NCBI GenBank assembly: GCA_022496805.1
Contig: CM040092.1
Coordinates: 17,688,113 to 17,752,112 of the forward strand
Source of the DNA: Pohlia nutans
Lineage: Eukaryota > Streptophyta > Bryopsida > Bryales > Mniaceae
Reading direction: 5' to 3'
Length of the DNA: 64,000 nt
Part shown: one piece after another, positions 35,095 to 48,600 of the stretch
How positions within the stretch are numbered: the first letter of the stretch is position 1
How the letters are laid out: the number at the start of each line of letters is the position of its first letter
Notes under the pieces: generated by a model
Databases searched by the model: none
Seen by the model: only the letters and a program-made list of their open reading frames with translations
Told to the model about the DNA's origin: nothing
Translations under genes and position numbers: made by a program

Positions 35095-36320
35095 TTAAGG
35101 AACACAATATTTCAAAAAATCACCATGTCAAGAGTATTTCATTTCAAATCCATTCCAACAAAATTTACTCAAAAAAAAATATTAATATTTTTTTGTAATC
35201 AAATTTAGAAGGAATTTTTAATATTGACTTTCAAATTTTATAATAAAATATTGGTGATAGCATATTATTACACATATTTATACATTCATCTATATTTTGG
35301 ATAGAAAATATTTTCCATCCACGTTTTTATATTATTTTCATCCAAATCTGACAATTCCATCCAATATTTTGCAAAAAATTGAAGATATTTTGACATATTG
35401 CGATATTGAGACATTCTAAGATTGAAAGTTTTGGTCGTTTTGTAGCTTAGATTATTTTTTATTGGTGCAATCTCGCACTAAAAAACTCCAAAATAGGGGT
35501 TGATTTCCGGAGTAATTCCTGAGGTCTCCACCCGAGCGTGATTACCCCGAGATCATGAAGGATCATTCATTCTTCTGCGTAAAGAATGAATGCCACCAAA
35601 TTTGGATGGATGAAATAGAATGCCCGCCTCAAAAATATAATGACCAATTGAGTTGGTTGCGAAATACAATTATAACGTCCTTTAGAGGTCCACTATTGCG
35701 CCTCTAAATTTGAAGCATTCGTTAGGGGATCAAAAGAATCACAAAGAATTTTCTCTAACTTTAGCTGGTTCAAGCGAAGAGGGTTGGAGAGTTGGACTAT
35801 TTTATTAGTAGTTTATTTACAATGTTGCTACAATGTAAAGGGTGTGATCCAGCAAAGGACTAAGAGCATCCTCAACGGAACCGGTTATTTGGTACACCAA
35901 CGCTAATTTGCAGGTAGGAATCGTTTCTTTTGACCCAATGCTGCCGACATTCTACCCTTGATTTCCACGGACTCTCTATTTGTAACCCCTCGCACATCAC
36001 ATTTGATGATTCTATTGTGCCCTCTGTCTGCCTCTCTTTCTGTAATCAACTTCTCTTTGTGACGACTACCAACCAATTTTTATTCCAATCGCTTTTAATT
36101 CCATCATTGTTATATTCCCATCTTTTTTATTCACAAGTCAAGAGTGAATTTGAGACCCAACTGTTGCCACCTAGCCAAGTCCTATTCACACTTGCACCCC
36201 AACGTTGGCAATGACAATTTTTTAAAGAATGATGATGGCTGGCATTGGGACGCATGAACCAGCATCTCCCCGCCAAAATCAAGAGCCTGTCACGAGACCC
36301 TCCCATTGCCGTTGCCGTGG
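35095..36320. other. Intergenic, LLP copy 2 upstream region
   Basis: Positions 35100-35310 match the interior of the 565-bp TTAA subfamily (ATTGGTGATAGCA) but lack termini. No gene is seen. Sequence composition changes from ~36200, consistent with the start of the LLP copy 2 promoter. Confidence 0.45.
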
Positions 36321-36328
36321 CTATTTAA
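36321..36328 (+). promoter_or_regulatory. LLP: Candidate TATA box for LLP copy 2
   Basis: CTATTTAA lies ~360 bp upstream of the ATG, followed by a C/T-rich leader typical of a plant 5' UTR. It is a position-and-motif guess only. Confidence 0.3.
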
Positions 36329-36684
36329 CGTGTGACCATTGAGGATCCTCTAAAGAACGTTATGATCTGCCCGCTATTTCAATTGCGATATTCTTTCCCT
36401 TACGTGGCGAAGTGCAGCTCCGTCGCGGCCGCAGCGTCTCCAGCTTTCAACTTCAGTCACCAATCTCCTGCACTTATCCACTTGCAGATAAACATTAATC
36501 CCTGCTGTAGCTTTACCTTTCTCTCGCATTCATTCTTTACATTTCTGTGGGAATCCCAAAACCCCGCACAGTTTTCCAAGACGATTCTCCTCGCCATCGC
36601 CACCTCATAGGAGCCAATCCATCTTCAAAACCCACTTGCCACAATCCCCAGGCTGTTCATGAACTCTCGCAGGAGGAGAATCCC

Positions 36685-39600
36685 ATGTCGCACCTTCTGG
36701 CGATGGAGAATTTGGACCTCGGGGGCGGCAGCAGGAGCGGCAGGCGCGCGGGGCCGCAGCTGGAGGATCTCGTGCAGAGCCTGAGCCGCGCGTACAACTC
36801 CCAGATCGGTCACGCCCTCGGCCAGCACGAGTACAACTTCGTGCTCAGCGACCCGCGCTTGCCCGACCACCCCATCGTGTTCGCCAGCGAGGGCTTCCTC
36901 CGCATGTCGGGGTACGACAGGGAAGATGTCATTGGCCGCAATTGCCGCTTCTTGCAAGGCCCCGACACGGACCGCGGCACCGTCGTGGAGATTCGCGACG
37001 CCATTCGCGAGGAGCGTAGCTGCCAAGTGCGCATTCTGAATTACACCAAACAGGGAACCCCGTTCTGGAACCTTTTCCACATGGCGCCCATTTTCGCCAG
37101 CGATGGAAGGGTAATGCATTACGTCGGCGTGCAGACCCCCATCGCCTCCGAGCTCGCTAGCTTCGTGCCCGACGAGGAGACGACCCCGCCATTGTTGCGA
37201 GGTTAGGGTTTCGTTCCTTCTTGGCTATGGCGGAATTCATCAATTGCTTTCTCAAATTTTGTTCGTAGCTACAAAAGACGTGAATTCGAACTCCTTAAAT
37301 TTGAATTTCTTAAGCAGTGTTTTCAGCAACCGACCTGAGCTACTTCTGAAAATCATATTTGGTGAGGTTTCCCACGTAGACATTTTCAGAGTTTGCAGAC
37401 AATAACAATGTGACACTTGACACTTTCCTTCGTGGCTATGGCGGAAACTTGATTGCTGAGTCAGGTTCAACACTGAGCTTGTGGAAGTATTGAAACTTTG
37501 TGTATGCCACATAGACATTTGCAGAGGTTCCAGACAATAACAATGTGACACGTGAGATTGTGTCTGTGTAGATGAGGAAGACGAGGCGGAGCCAGCGGTG
37601 GTGGATGACGCGGTGAAACAGAAGGCGGCATTAGCAGTGCAGAGAGTGGCAGGCGAGCTCACGCAGTCTAGTAGAGTGCGAGGCGACCTCGTTCAAAAAC
37701 GGTGCGTAGGATTTTCAGATTGCGCGGCGAATGGCGTTGTGAGCTCGTCGTTAATGCTCTCCCTCACTCATATTCAGCAGAGCCTTGTTTTGTAAGCCAC
37801 AATTATCCTCACCATTTTATTCCTTTTTGAGTTTTAGTTTTAGGACCACATCAGGAATTTAGGACCTCACTGATTTTTAACGATTTCCGTGCGACATCTG
37901 ATATTTCATGGGTTCGTATGTTTTTTGCACGGATTCCGCACGGATTTCGCGCTACTTCTGCATTGAATCCGCACGGCTTCTACATTCACTCTTTTTGTTA
38001 TTTACAAAGTGTAGAATCTGTGCAGAATTAGCATGAAATCCGTGAAGAATCCATGCGAAAAATGTATGAACCCATGAAATATCAGATGTCGCATGGAAAT
38101 CGTTTAAAATCCATGGGGTCCTAAATTCCTGATGCAAAGAGAGCCTCACGATTTCTTTTTTAGCACTTGTTTGTTTTGTTCAATTTTGTTTGTTTTTTGA
38201 CGAACACATGCATTCCGGTGATACAAGATTTGGCTCTGTCTGAATTATTGAAACTCTGAAGCCTTGGTCTTTTTGATTTGTGGTCCAAGAGGATTGAACA
38301 GGGCTTCATTTTTTTATCACTTGTTTGGGGATTTTCTTTTGTTCAAATTCTGTGTATTTTTTGACTAACACATGTAATGCTCTTCACTGGTTCTGGTGAT
38401 ATAAGATTTGAATTATTGGTTTTTCACAGTTGGTCATTTTAAATCTCTGAAGCCTTGGCCTTTTTGAATAATGGTTTTAGGTCCAAGAGGCCCAAATAGG
38501 GCTTCATCAGGAGGACTTTTTTTTTTAATTTCGTTTATTTTTTGACCAACACATGCATTGTTCTTTACTGATTCTGGTTATATAAGATTTGACCCTGTCT
38601 GAATTATTAATTTTTCACAATTGGTCATTTTAAAACCCTGAAGTCTTGAATTATGGTTTTAGGTCCAAGAGGCCTAAACAGGGCTTCACGTTTTTATTAG
38701 TTCTCATTTGAGGACTTTCTTTTGTTCCATTTTTATTTATTTTTTAACCAACACATGCAATGTTCCTGGTGATATAAGATTAGAATTATAGATTTCACAA
38801 CAGGTCATTCTAAATCTCTGATGCCTTGGTCCTTTTCATGGGCTATGAACTTAACCATGTTTTTTGGTGCAATGCTTTTGCAGAGCTGATCCGAGCTTAC
38901 CAGACACTCCCATCGTCCATGCCAGCGATGTCTTCTGCGAGCTCACAGGTTTGCATTGCAACGTTTTCCTGTGACTATAGTTTGTGTTTGCCATTTTGTG
39001 GGGAAAACAGTTTCATAGTCTCCAGAGTGTAAACTTGCCCCTGGTCTCGATGGTTTACCCTTAAAGGACCAAGGATTCATGGTTTTAAAATGACAAATTT
39101 AACTGATCATATTGTGAAATATATAATTAATATGAGACCAAATTCTATATCACTGGAATCAGTGAAGAACATTGCATGTGTTGGTCAAACAACAAATAAA
39201 TATGAACAAAAAGAAGTCCACATAGGACCTACTCAAAATTGTTGTGAGAAACATGAGGCCCAATTTTTCTTGGTCCTTTAGGGGTTAAGCCATTTACACT
39301 AGAATATACAGACGTTTAATAAGTTTACCTCCTATTCTATATCCTCAGTTCTCTGGTGTCATGCATCAAGCTGACCGGTGTTGTTCAAATGCTCTATGCA
39401 CAGGTTACAGCCGGGAAGAAGTCGTAGGTCGAAATTGTCGATTCTTGCAGGGCCCTGGGACGGATCCTGACGCTGTGCGGGAGGTAAAATTTATTACTCT
39501 TGATCCATTCATGACTATCAATAAATACAGAATGCCAATGCAGGTTTTTGAATGTTCAAGTCTCAATGGTTAAGAGGAGGTTTAGAATTTGCACAAATTT

Positions 39601-40614
39601 CTTAATTGCACTTACAATCTGGTGTAGAACAAATGCAACGAATGAGATTGAAGTGCACAAGCGTACCCTCAAGGTCAAAGGCAGTGCTGAATTTGCATTA
39701 TGCAATCAAGGCCACTGCAAAAAATTATTTATTTGTAACTAAAAATGCTGTTATAACAGTAAATAAATAGTATTCTAATTCTAACATGCATATTGTATTC
39801 ATAACCATGCCCTTGATTTTCATTACCTAGTCCATTTTCCTTTGATGTTTGGTTTATTAAGGTTCCAGTTCTGTTTTGTTGTTCATCAATGGCAATGCTG
39901 TGTCTTCCAGATCCGTGAAGCCATAGAGGCAGAAAGGCCTTGCACCGTGCGAATCCTCAACTACAGGTACAGTATTTCAGCTTCCAATACCTCTAATTTT
40001 GATTTCACAAATTCAGGAGACGTTGAAAACTCCAAAACTCATGCCCAAAAGTCCTACTAATCATTCTCTTTGAAAGAACAAAATCTTGATTCATGCACCA
40101 CACGTTCCTAATCTCAACAAGTTGTACTACTACAAAAACTAGGACAGTTATTTCTGGACAGAGGGAGTATATGTTATCGTATTGAAACGTCATTTTAACA
40201 AGAAGCTTTTCTACATAGGCATCATTTCAAAACCAAAAACAACATTAAAAAGACACTGAATTGGCATTATAGTGGCATTTTATGAATGGTTTCAACGTTT
40301 CTCTTTGCCCAAACAATTGAGATGAACATGGTCAATGACGGAATTGATGGTTTGTCATCATGTTCAGGAAGGACAACACTCCATTCTGGAACCACTTGCA
40401 CGTTGCGCCAGTACGAAGTGCCACGGGCAAAGTGGCCTACTACGTGGGAGTGCAGCTGGATGTGAGCGACGTTGCGGAGATTCCCATGCGGGGTGACACT
40501 TTGAATGCACACGCCAAGCAGCTGAGTGCCGTGGGAGTGGTGCGAGTGGCGGTTCGCAGCTTGCAAGGATCGGGACTGCGACGAACTCCAGCAACTCAAC
40601 CTCCTTTCAAGTAA
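36685..40614 (+). CDS. LLP: LOV/LOV blue-light receptor protein, copy 2 (PAS/LOV family)
   Basis: Six exons: 36685-37201, 37572-37791, 38884-38948, 39404-39483, 39911-39966 and 40368-40614. They total 1185 nt and encode 394 aa. LOV1 (~38-150) has Cys87 in [20 protein letters not shown] and YVGVQ150. LOV2 (~246-342) has Cys279 in [20 protein letters not shown] and YVGVQ342. Both domains keep the photoactive Cys and the flavin-contacting Asn and Gln positions of the family. There is no kinase domain. Such proteins are thought to signal by light-controlled protein contacts. ATG 36685 is the first in-frame Met in a frame open further upstream. The whole of LOV1 lies in one GC-rich exon, unlike copy 1 where it is split in three. 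Introns 2, 3 and 5 are shared in position with copy 1. Intron 3 carries a TTAA-type MITE. Confidence 0.95.
37847..38136. mobile_element. Palindromic MITE-like element in LLP copy 2 intron 2
   Basis: TCAGGAATTTAGGACC (37851) pairs with GGTCCTAAATTCCTGA (ending 38132). The arms continue inward as imperfect complements (GAAATATCAGATGTCGC(A)TGG pairing) to a centre near 37990. No clear target duplication is seen. Confidence 0.6.
38150..38850 (+). repeat. Four degenerate ~180-bp tandem repeats in LLP copy 2 intron 2
   Basis: The block TTTTGAC(C/T)AACACATGCAATGTTCTTCACTG followed by TTCTGGTGATATAAGATTTG recurs near 38200, 38365, 38545 and 38745. AAGCCTTGG and CCAAGAGGCC(C/T)AAA appear between copies. 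The unit resembles the reversed interior of the 230-bp TTAA-type MITE, so the array probably grew from one. Confidence 0.75.
39058..39284 (+). mobile_element. piggyBac-like MITE (227 bp) in LLP copy 2 intron 3
   Basis: The ends CCCTTAAAGGACCAAGG and CTTGGTCCTTTAGGGG are flanked by TTTA at 39054-39057 (one change from TTAA) and TTAA at 39285-39288. It belongs to the 230-bp subfamily, in the same direction as 15372-15601. Confidence 0.88.
40135..40167. mobile_element. Stowaway-like MITE right end, truncated, in LLP copy 2 intron 5
   Basis: CTAGGACAGTTATTTCTGGA continues to GAGGGAG followed by TA. It matches the right termini at 48318 and 49937. No left end is identifiable within the intron. 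Confidence 0.6.
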
Positions 40615-42642
40615 ATTAGGGTTTCGGAATTAGCACAGGAGAGATGGAAACCACCATTTTAGTAGCTTAGGGATTGAATTCGGGGTTCAACTCCCACTCA
40701 CAGTACCAAGTCATGTATATTTGTTTATTTGGTTGTAATTCTATTGCTGCTTGTTTCACCAGCGTCATGCTTCCATATCCTTCGGCGTCCTTGCTTTGTT
40801 TTCTTCTCCATCGTGAGAGTGTAAATCATAGTATCCGAGCGCCTTGAGGAAAAGCTTTGGATTTCATGTGCAATGTGACAGCGAAACTCTCTGGTGTTGT
40901 AGCTTGTCTGTTCACAGATTAGTGCGCTCAGAGAATGTAGCGACACGATTTGAAAGCTCCATGAGGAGCCTAGTATATGATAACATGAGATTCAAATTGC
41001 ACACGGCTGGAGTTGAAACGAAATGGCAGCTGAAATTGTGGCACCTCTATTGATGCAGGTGAAGAGGTCGAAAACCCACTGCACAATGGACAGAGGTTGC
41101 ACTCCCATACAATACAGTTCCATGGGTTTGAAAAGTGGAACTTGGATTTGTCTCATACCTAGTCATGAAGTTGTGCATGTTCCATGGACTTGAACATAAA
41201 TAAATTTGATTAGTTAGGGAGAAGTTGCAATAAAGTCTTGGGCTTGAGAACCCTCCATAATTAATGATGACTTTTCAACCATTTCTTTCTCAAAAGTTCA
41301 CTTGAAATGCGGAACTTGGTCCCCTGAAAGTCCCTAAAAACTTGTCTTTTAGTGACCCATGGAACCTCCTAATCTGCTTGGCATGAGCATTCCTCGGTTT
41401 GTATTATTTTTCAGTTATTTTTCTTAAAACAAACAATGCACTTGAATTCTAGAGAACAGTGGGGTGTTGGGAGTGGGAGTATTTGCTCCAGCTTTGTTCT
41501 GCTGAAGTGAGGACGTGGCTCCAGTCGTCTTAAAGGGCCTCACGGTTTCAATTTGTTTGTAGAATGCAACTATTTTGGAGAGAGTCTAGCGATCGTGAGC
41601 ATGGATTTACAGGATGCCAACATGTTTCCTCTGTTTGTAACACTACACACAAGTCGGTGGTACTGAAACTGTAGGAAAACATGAGAGTTTGCACGAGGAA
41701 ACTGAAAGGTCGCTACAGTTCGTAACACTAACACTGTAAGTCGGTGGCAAATTTCCGAAACTGTAGGAAAACTGAGAGTTTGCACGAGGAAAAGGTCTGC
41801 GTGACATCATTCTTCAACGTCATGTAGTCCGAAGTCTACGGCTTTTGTTATGGGGCCAGGATTCCCGGATGCTTCCAAGGCCCTCCGATAGTCCGATCAG
41901 AGTCCCATGTGGGAAAGCCCGTCCTCCGCCTTCCTTTCCCTCCTCCACCTCCCTTTTCCGGAGTCAAATCGTCGCCTTGACTTACCAAACGCAAGATCGA
42001 TCGATCGATCGATCGATCAGCGAACTTACCGACAACCGTGTGCCGCTTAAAACCGAGGGGAAAAAAAAAATGTACACAATTTGAAGACGGACTGATGCTC
42101 ATCTCCTTCTCTTCCTTTGCGAGTTCGTGTATATTCTCCACGCCATTGATCGAACTTGCACGCCGCAGGTGCGATTCTCCGCGGTCGAATTTGTAATTCC
42201 TCTACATGAATGTGTGAACGTCCGATGATCTTTGGGTAACTTGGGAAGCATATTAACTCTTTTGTTTTTATTTTTTGAGTTTTTGTTCTAGTTTTTGAGT
42301 TTTTGTTCGGGTTTTAGTTTTGGGAGGTTTTGTGTCGGTAAAGGTCGTTCTTAGATTGAGGAGCTAGCACAACGGCTGCTTCGTTGAGAGTTATGGGTGG
42401 CGAGGGTTTGAATTCTAAGCACGGGTTTGATCGTTCTCAGCCTTGGTTATGGCGATGAGAGAACGAAACCCTGGCAAGATTTTAGGTCGGGAAAAACAAC
42501 TTGTGCTGTTCAAGGAAAAAGGGTTAGACTGGAAGTAAATAGTGTCGCAATTATAGCGTCTTGTTAGATCAGGCTCAATTTTGCTACTTTTTGCAGGTGC
42601 AAGAAAGCAACCTAAATGCGTAGCTTGACGAAGGTGCTGAAA
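40615..42642. other. Intergenic between LLP copy 2 and CNGC, including the CNGC promoter
   Basis: No gene is seen. A (GATC)6 microsatellite lies at 41995-42018. A C/T-rich promoter-like stretch precedes the channel gene. CCGCAG|GTGCGATT near 42167 and TTTTTGCAG near 42596 could bound a 5' UTR intron of the channel gene. Confidence 0.45.
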
Positions 42643-45600
42643 ATGGATGGCGAGCATAAACGCTTTGTCAGGTAATAACTCTTTCTCAGCAATTTAATCA
42701 GTGTGCTTATCACTCGTTTTGGATCATACAAAAGTCAAACTCTCATTGTTTTTATCACGATTTCTTATGCAATCGTGCAAAGAGAGAGGTTGTAGACCAC
42801 TATTGAAGGAAAAGAAGTCAACCCCATATTTCCATTCCATTAAAAAACCAAGTTATGCTTACACCCAACTTGCTAATGATTCACGGTTTTAAAATGGAAA
42901 ATTTAACAGGGACCAAATTTTATATCACTGGAATCAAGTTGATCAAAAAACACAAATGAATTTGAACAAAAAGAAGTTCTACTCAAAACTGCTTAAAGAG
43001 CTCATTCGAGCTTCTTGGTCCTTCAGGAGTTAGTATCCTCTACAGAGATCCAAACTGAGCCTCAAGTTTTTTTTCGGCACTCATTTGAGTGGGTCATAAC
43101 TGGGACTTTCTTTTGTTGATTTTTAATTAATTTTTTGACTGCACTGATTCTGGTGATCAATAAAATTCGGTTTCTATCATATTCACAATATGATCAATCA
43201 TTTTGTAACCATGGTTAAGAAGAGCAATCTCCGAGCATGAAGTAAAAGGATTGAGAGAGCTTCTGGACTGATGGGCAGGTTTCGGTCGGACTTAGACTCA
43301 CGAGACTCGTTTGGATCCGACACGGATGTGCTGCTGCGAGGCAACCAGCCCTTCAGTGACGACACCAGCGGTTTAGGGTTGCGAAGGCGATGGGACAAGG
43401 TACTGCTCACATTTCCAACCTTTTGTACATAACTCCATCATTTATCAATAACACTCTTAACCCTTAAAGGGCTGATGGGGATAGTAGATACGTTGGCGTA
43501 TATTTGACATCTGCTGTAAATAGAAAGTTCCAAATTGAGATCCTAATAGCTCATTAAAATCATGTCAATGTGAATTTTAACTTCACTTTTGATCTTAAAC
43601 CCATAGGAGGTGTGGAACCATACCAAATACAATAGAATATTGGTGTATAATACTGGTCAGAAAGGGCTCTTTGGACCTTTAAGGGTTGAGCAAAGGACTA
43701 CGGGTGTCTTTGGGATTTTGAGCAGCAAAAGAAAAATGTAATTATTTGGAAATCTATTGCCAGGAACCACATTACATTCCCGGGGGCTGCACTGTACTAA
43801 ACTTGTACGAGTATACGTGAGTGCACAGAAGGGGTATTAATTTGAACATTGCCGTATTACGTATACATACAGTAAACACATTTAGAACTGAAAATATCTT
43901 ACATTAAACATATATTTAAAACGGGATATATCTGTATACAAAGGTATTTAGACATATAACCTCTCGTATACAGGGGGGTTTTTAGAAGGGGTCATGAACG
44001 CACGTGATTCTCAAACTTAATGTAGAGTGCATCCCCGGGATTACATTGGACCTGCAAATCCAGGTTTCGTACACGTAGAAGACTTGTTTTCTTAATATGA
44101 AGCTCTGAATATTCTACCTCCCTCTTTTTGCGATTGGGAGCCTTTGTTAAACAAGTTTATGATAGTGGTGAAGAAGAAGATTACATCGATATAGAAGTTA
44201 TGTATGTCCTTTCATTATTATTGCGATGGTTACTTACAGCATCTCCAGCAGAACTCTGAATAGGCTTCGCCCTCTGAATAATGGATGAAAAAGCAAGCTC
44301 GAAATCACCCTGGGCTCTGAAAATCTCCTAGGTATTCAGAGTCCTCAAATCACCACTGAAAGCTAAGTTAAGATGAATAGTGACACAGACTGATTCATGT
44401 TGGCGCATGTGGTGGTGCCTGATTGGATCATTTGTTAAATGCAAGGTGAAATACTTATTTGTTGTTGGGAAAGTACCGCTGAAAATGACTTTGTATTATA
44501 CAGAGTCTGTCCATTTTGTAGAGTTCTGATGGGGATGCTCTTACTTAGTATACTAAAGCTATTCCATCTTCAACAGGGGGACTATTCCTCTTGAATATTC
44601 TGCCTCTCTCTGTTTGCTAAAAGGAGCCTTCTTGGCCTGCTAAACAATGTTATGATAGCGGTGAAGAAGAAGATTACACACTGATATAGAAGTCCTGTAT
44701 GTGCTTGCACTCTTGTTGCTATAGTTAGTGCACATTTCCATGGACTTGCATAAGGTGAAACATGAACAAATTTGATAGGGAGAAGTTGCCGTGAAGTCTT
44801 GGGCTTGAGAACCCTCCATACTTCATGACAACTTCTTCCGGGGAAGTCACTGTTAAAAATTTAGAGAACAAATATAGGGTGTCTTTTATTCATTTGAGAT
44901 AAAATTTATAAATTTTTAGAAGTGATATAGGGTGTTTTAAAACCAACTTGGGAGTATTTTATGAATATTCTTAGAATATACCATGAATATATCCTAAATA
45001 TACTATAAATAATTTCCAATTATTTCATAGCCCCCATTAAATACCCTTTGTTTGCTCATGTATACCAGAATTTACACTGAGTGACTTCCCCAAGCAACTT
45101 CTCCACCACTTTTTCTGAAAAGCTCACTTCAAATGGAGAACTTGGTCCCCAAAGTCCCTAATAACTTGTCTTTTAGTGAGAAACTTCACCCATGGAAGTT
45201 GGCTCTTAGTATACTAAAGTGATGCCATTATTTTGCAACAGGGCTCGCTGGGTCTATTCCGAATCGGGCAATCTTTGAAGTTCAAGAGCTTGTCCTCAGC
45301 CAATTTAGAGGACGATCCCAAGGCAGGCAAGAAGACAACAACATTGGACCCTGCGTCCACGTTCCTGCAGCGGTGGAACACGTTCTTCGTGGCGTCGTGC
45401 TTGGTAGCCGTGTCGGTGGACCCTCTGTTCTACTACCTCCCCATTGTGAACGACGACCAGCACTGCATCGCCATCGCCCCGGGCCTCAAAACCTCCGTCA
45501 CCGTGTTCCGCACCATGACGGACTTCTTCTACATGATCCACATGTTCCTGCAGTTCCGCACGGGCTACATCGAGCCTTCCACTCGCGTGTTTGGACGCGG

Positions 45601-48600
45601 CGATCTTGTTACTGATCCCAAGAAGATCGCCGCCAGATACTTGAGGAAAGACTTTTGGCTCGACCTCATTGCCGTGCTGCCCATTCCTCAGGTACGCATT
45701 GAAAATCACCAGTCTGATTGATCGTATTGTGAACTTAATAGAATGCAAATGGCGCTGACTTTTGTATCACCTGAACAACATTGGATGCGTTTGTCAAACA
45801 ATTAATCAAACTGGACAAATGAAATTCCTCATGTGATGTAGTCAAACCTGCTAAAAAGAAAAACACAAGGCCTGTTTTATATCACTGGAATCAGTCCTCA
45901 TGTGATGTAGTCAAACCTGCTAAAAAGAAAACACAAGGCCTGTTTTATATCACTGGAATCAGTGAAGAACATTGCATGTGTAGATGAAAAGAGAAATAAA
46001 TTGAATAAAAGGAAGTCTACATAGGACCTATTCAAAAGTGCAATCAAAAACATGAGGCCCAATTTGGGCTTCTTCGTCCTTTAGAGGTTAAGCAAGCATT
46101 CATGCATATTAAATGACCAATCATACTGTGAACTTAATAGAATGCAAATGGGGCTGACTTTTGTATCACCTGAACAACATTGGATGCGTTCGTCAAACAA
46201 TTAATAAAACTGGACAAATGAAAGTCCTCATGTGATGTAGTCAAACCTGCTAAAAAGAAAACACAAGGCCTTCAGATTTGAGTTAATCAACCTGCTTGTT
46301 GTGTCAACCACTCAAGGTAAATCAACCCACTTAGTTGGTTCTTGTATTTGATTAAGGCTCCGGAGGGGGTGAATTGATTGTGTTTTTGGTGAATGATGTA
46401 TTGACTGACATGAGAAGAAAATCTATTCGACTCCCAAGGCTCTTGGTTGTATTTACTATCGCATTACCCTTGGATTTCAATTTTTCATGATGAGGGATGT
46501 ACAGTTGTCCCTCTCTATTATGGGAAGCCCTACCTTCAAGGTAGCATGCATGGATTAGTCACAGAAATAACCCGGGGCTGCACTGTACTAAACATGTATG
46601 AGTATACATGAGTGCACAGAAGGGGTATTAATTTGAACATTGCCGTATTATGTATACATACAATATACATATTTAGAACTGATAATATTCACGTATACTT
46701 ACATTAAGCATATATTTAAAACGGAATATATTTGTATACAAAGGTATTTAGACATATAACCTCTTGTATACAAGGGGGTTTTTAGAAGGGGTCATGAACA
46801 CACGTGATTCTCAAACATAATGTAGAGTGCACCCCGGGAGAAATAACTTGTCACATGTGTATTGCTTGAAACAATAATATTGTTATACTAGGGAGTGTGA
46901 TATTATGGAGGGTAGAGTATACTATGTAACAAAAAATTGCCTTTGCTCTCTGGCGGAGACTCTGAGTCTTGATGTTTTTTTTTTGTTGCATGGATGATGG
47001 TGAGCTACTTAGAAAGTGAGTGACGAAATGTGCAATGTGTGTTAATTTTGATGGATGGATGCAGTTTGTAATATGGGTGGTGATTCCAAGCCTGAACAGC
47101 GCCACGCCATCGTTGGACACGAAGAAGGCACTGCGGTTTGTTGTGTTTTTCCAGTATCTGCCTCGCCTGCTGCGTCTGTTCCCATTGACGTCCAAGATTG
47201 TCAATACCACTGGCGTGCTCTTGGAAACTGCCTGGGCTGGCGCTGCCTTCAACCTGCTCCTGTACATGCTTGCAAGCCACGTGAGATCTCTAATTCACCT
47301 TTGTTTTTTTCTCTCCCTTGAGTGCTCAAACTAAGAATACCGTAGTTTACTAAAACTAGATGCCTAAAATTTCGGGAATTTATTTTTGTATGGGGAAAAA
47401 CCACATTTTGAAGAATGTTCGTTTTTGCCTAAATCTATTTAAAGAAATAATTAAATATTAGGCAGAAAGGTGCCTAACGTGCTAGTAAACTACGGTAGAA
47501 AGTCCGGGAAGCTCATACTCCCTCTATCCGGAAATAAATGTCCTAGTTTTTGGGCTTTTTTTTTTTAACAATATTTGTCCTATATTTTGTATTTCAAACA
47601 TGAGCCTTGTCCTCTTCAAACAGGGCGGAAAATGAGAGTGACACAACTACTATTAACCCCTAAACGTCCAACAGTCCAGAAAGTGGACGATGTACAGAAT
47701 CAAACACAGTTTCCTCATCCGTCATTGACTTTCTGCAGCGTGGATTTTTTTACTATATATTTTATGGGAAGTTAGCTTCATGCATGTGTGATCCGATTAG
47801 AAAGTGGATGATTTTGTGAAATTTTTATTCCTCATTTCATGTTGTAGTGATTCACCCAAAATTTCGAAGATTTCAGTGTAAAAGTGCTCTTTAAAAAGTC
47901 GACTCATAAAATTAAGCAACCAAAAAATCTCCAAAAATCACTACACTTAAGAGTATTACATTTCAACCCATCACAACAAATTTTATCCACAAATTGTCAA
48001 TATCTTATTCATAATCAAATTGCAAAAGAATTTTCAATTTCAAGTTTCAAATTTTATACAAAAATATTGGTGATAGCAATTGTAGATCTAACCGTATGGA
48101 TAGAATCTAAAATTTATAATGTACAACTTTTATTCATACATCAAGCGCAAAATATCCCTGTGGGTTGCATTTTATCTTTGCAAAACTGCCAAATTTGGAG
48201 AGAGGTGAAGACGTTTAGGGGTTAAAGATAGACCATTTTTCAAGTACTGAGACAATTTTTTTGGGAAAAAAAAAAAAACGTTGCAAAAATTAGGACAGTT
48301 ATTTCCGGAGAGAGGGAGTAGTAACTTCTAAACTATCGATTGCTATTGTTCAAAAAAGCAGGGGATGATGTATTTCTTCATTCGACTGTTACATTTTGTT
48401 ACCTTTTCTAAATGATATACTTCAATTTGGAAGCAACCAATTTGGGCATTTTTGGGGATGATGGTATTTCTTCATTCGACTGTTACATTTTGTTGCCTTT
48501 CTAAATGATATATTTTCAACTTGGAAGCAACCAATTTGGGCATTGTTGTTGGAGCTTGAGAATCGGTGAATTCTGAGATTGGAAATGGACGAACTGGCAC

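Noticed and set aside
36625..37119. 164-codon minus-strand frame opposite LLP copy 2 exon 1
   Set aside because: It is a shadow of a GC-rich coding exon. The plus strand encodes a complete LOV domain.
45305..45748. Minus-strand frame opposite CNGC exon 3
   Set aside because: It is a shadow of the S1-S3 coding exon.
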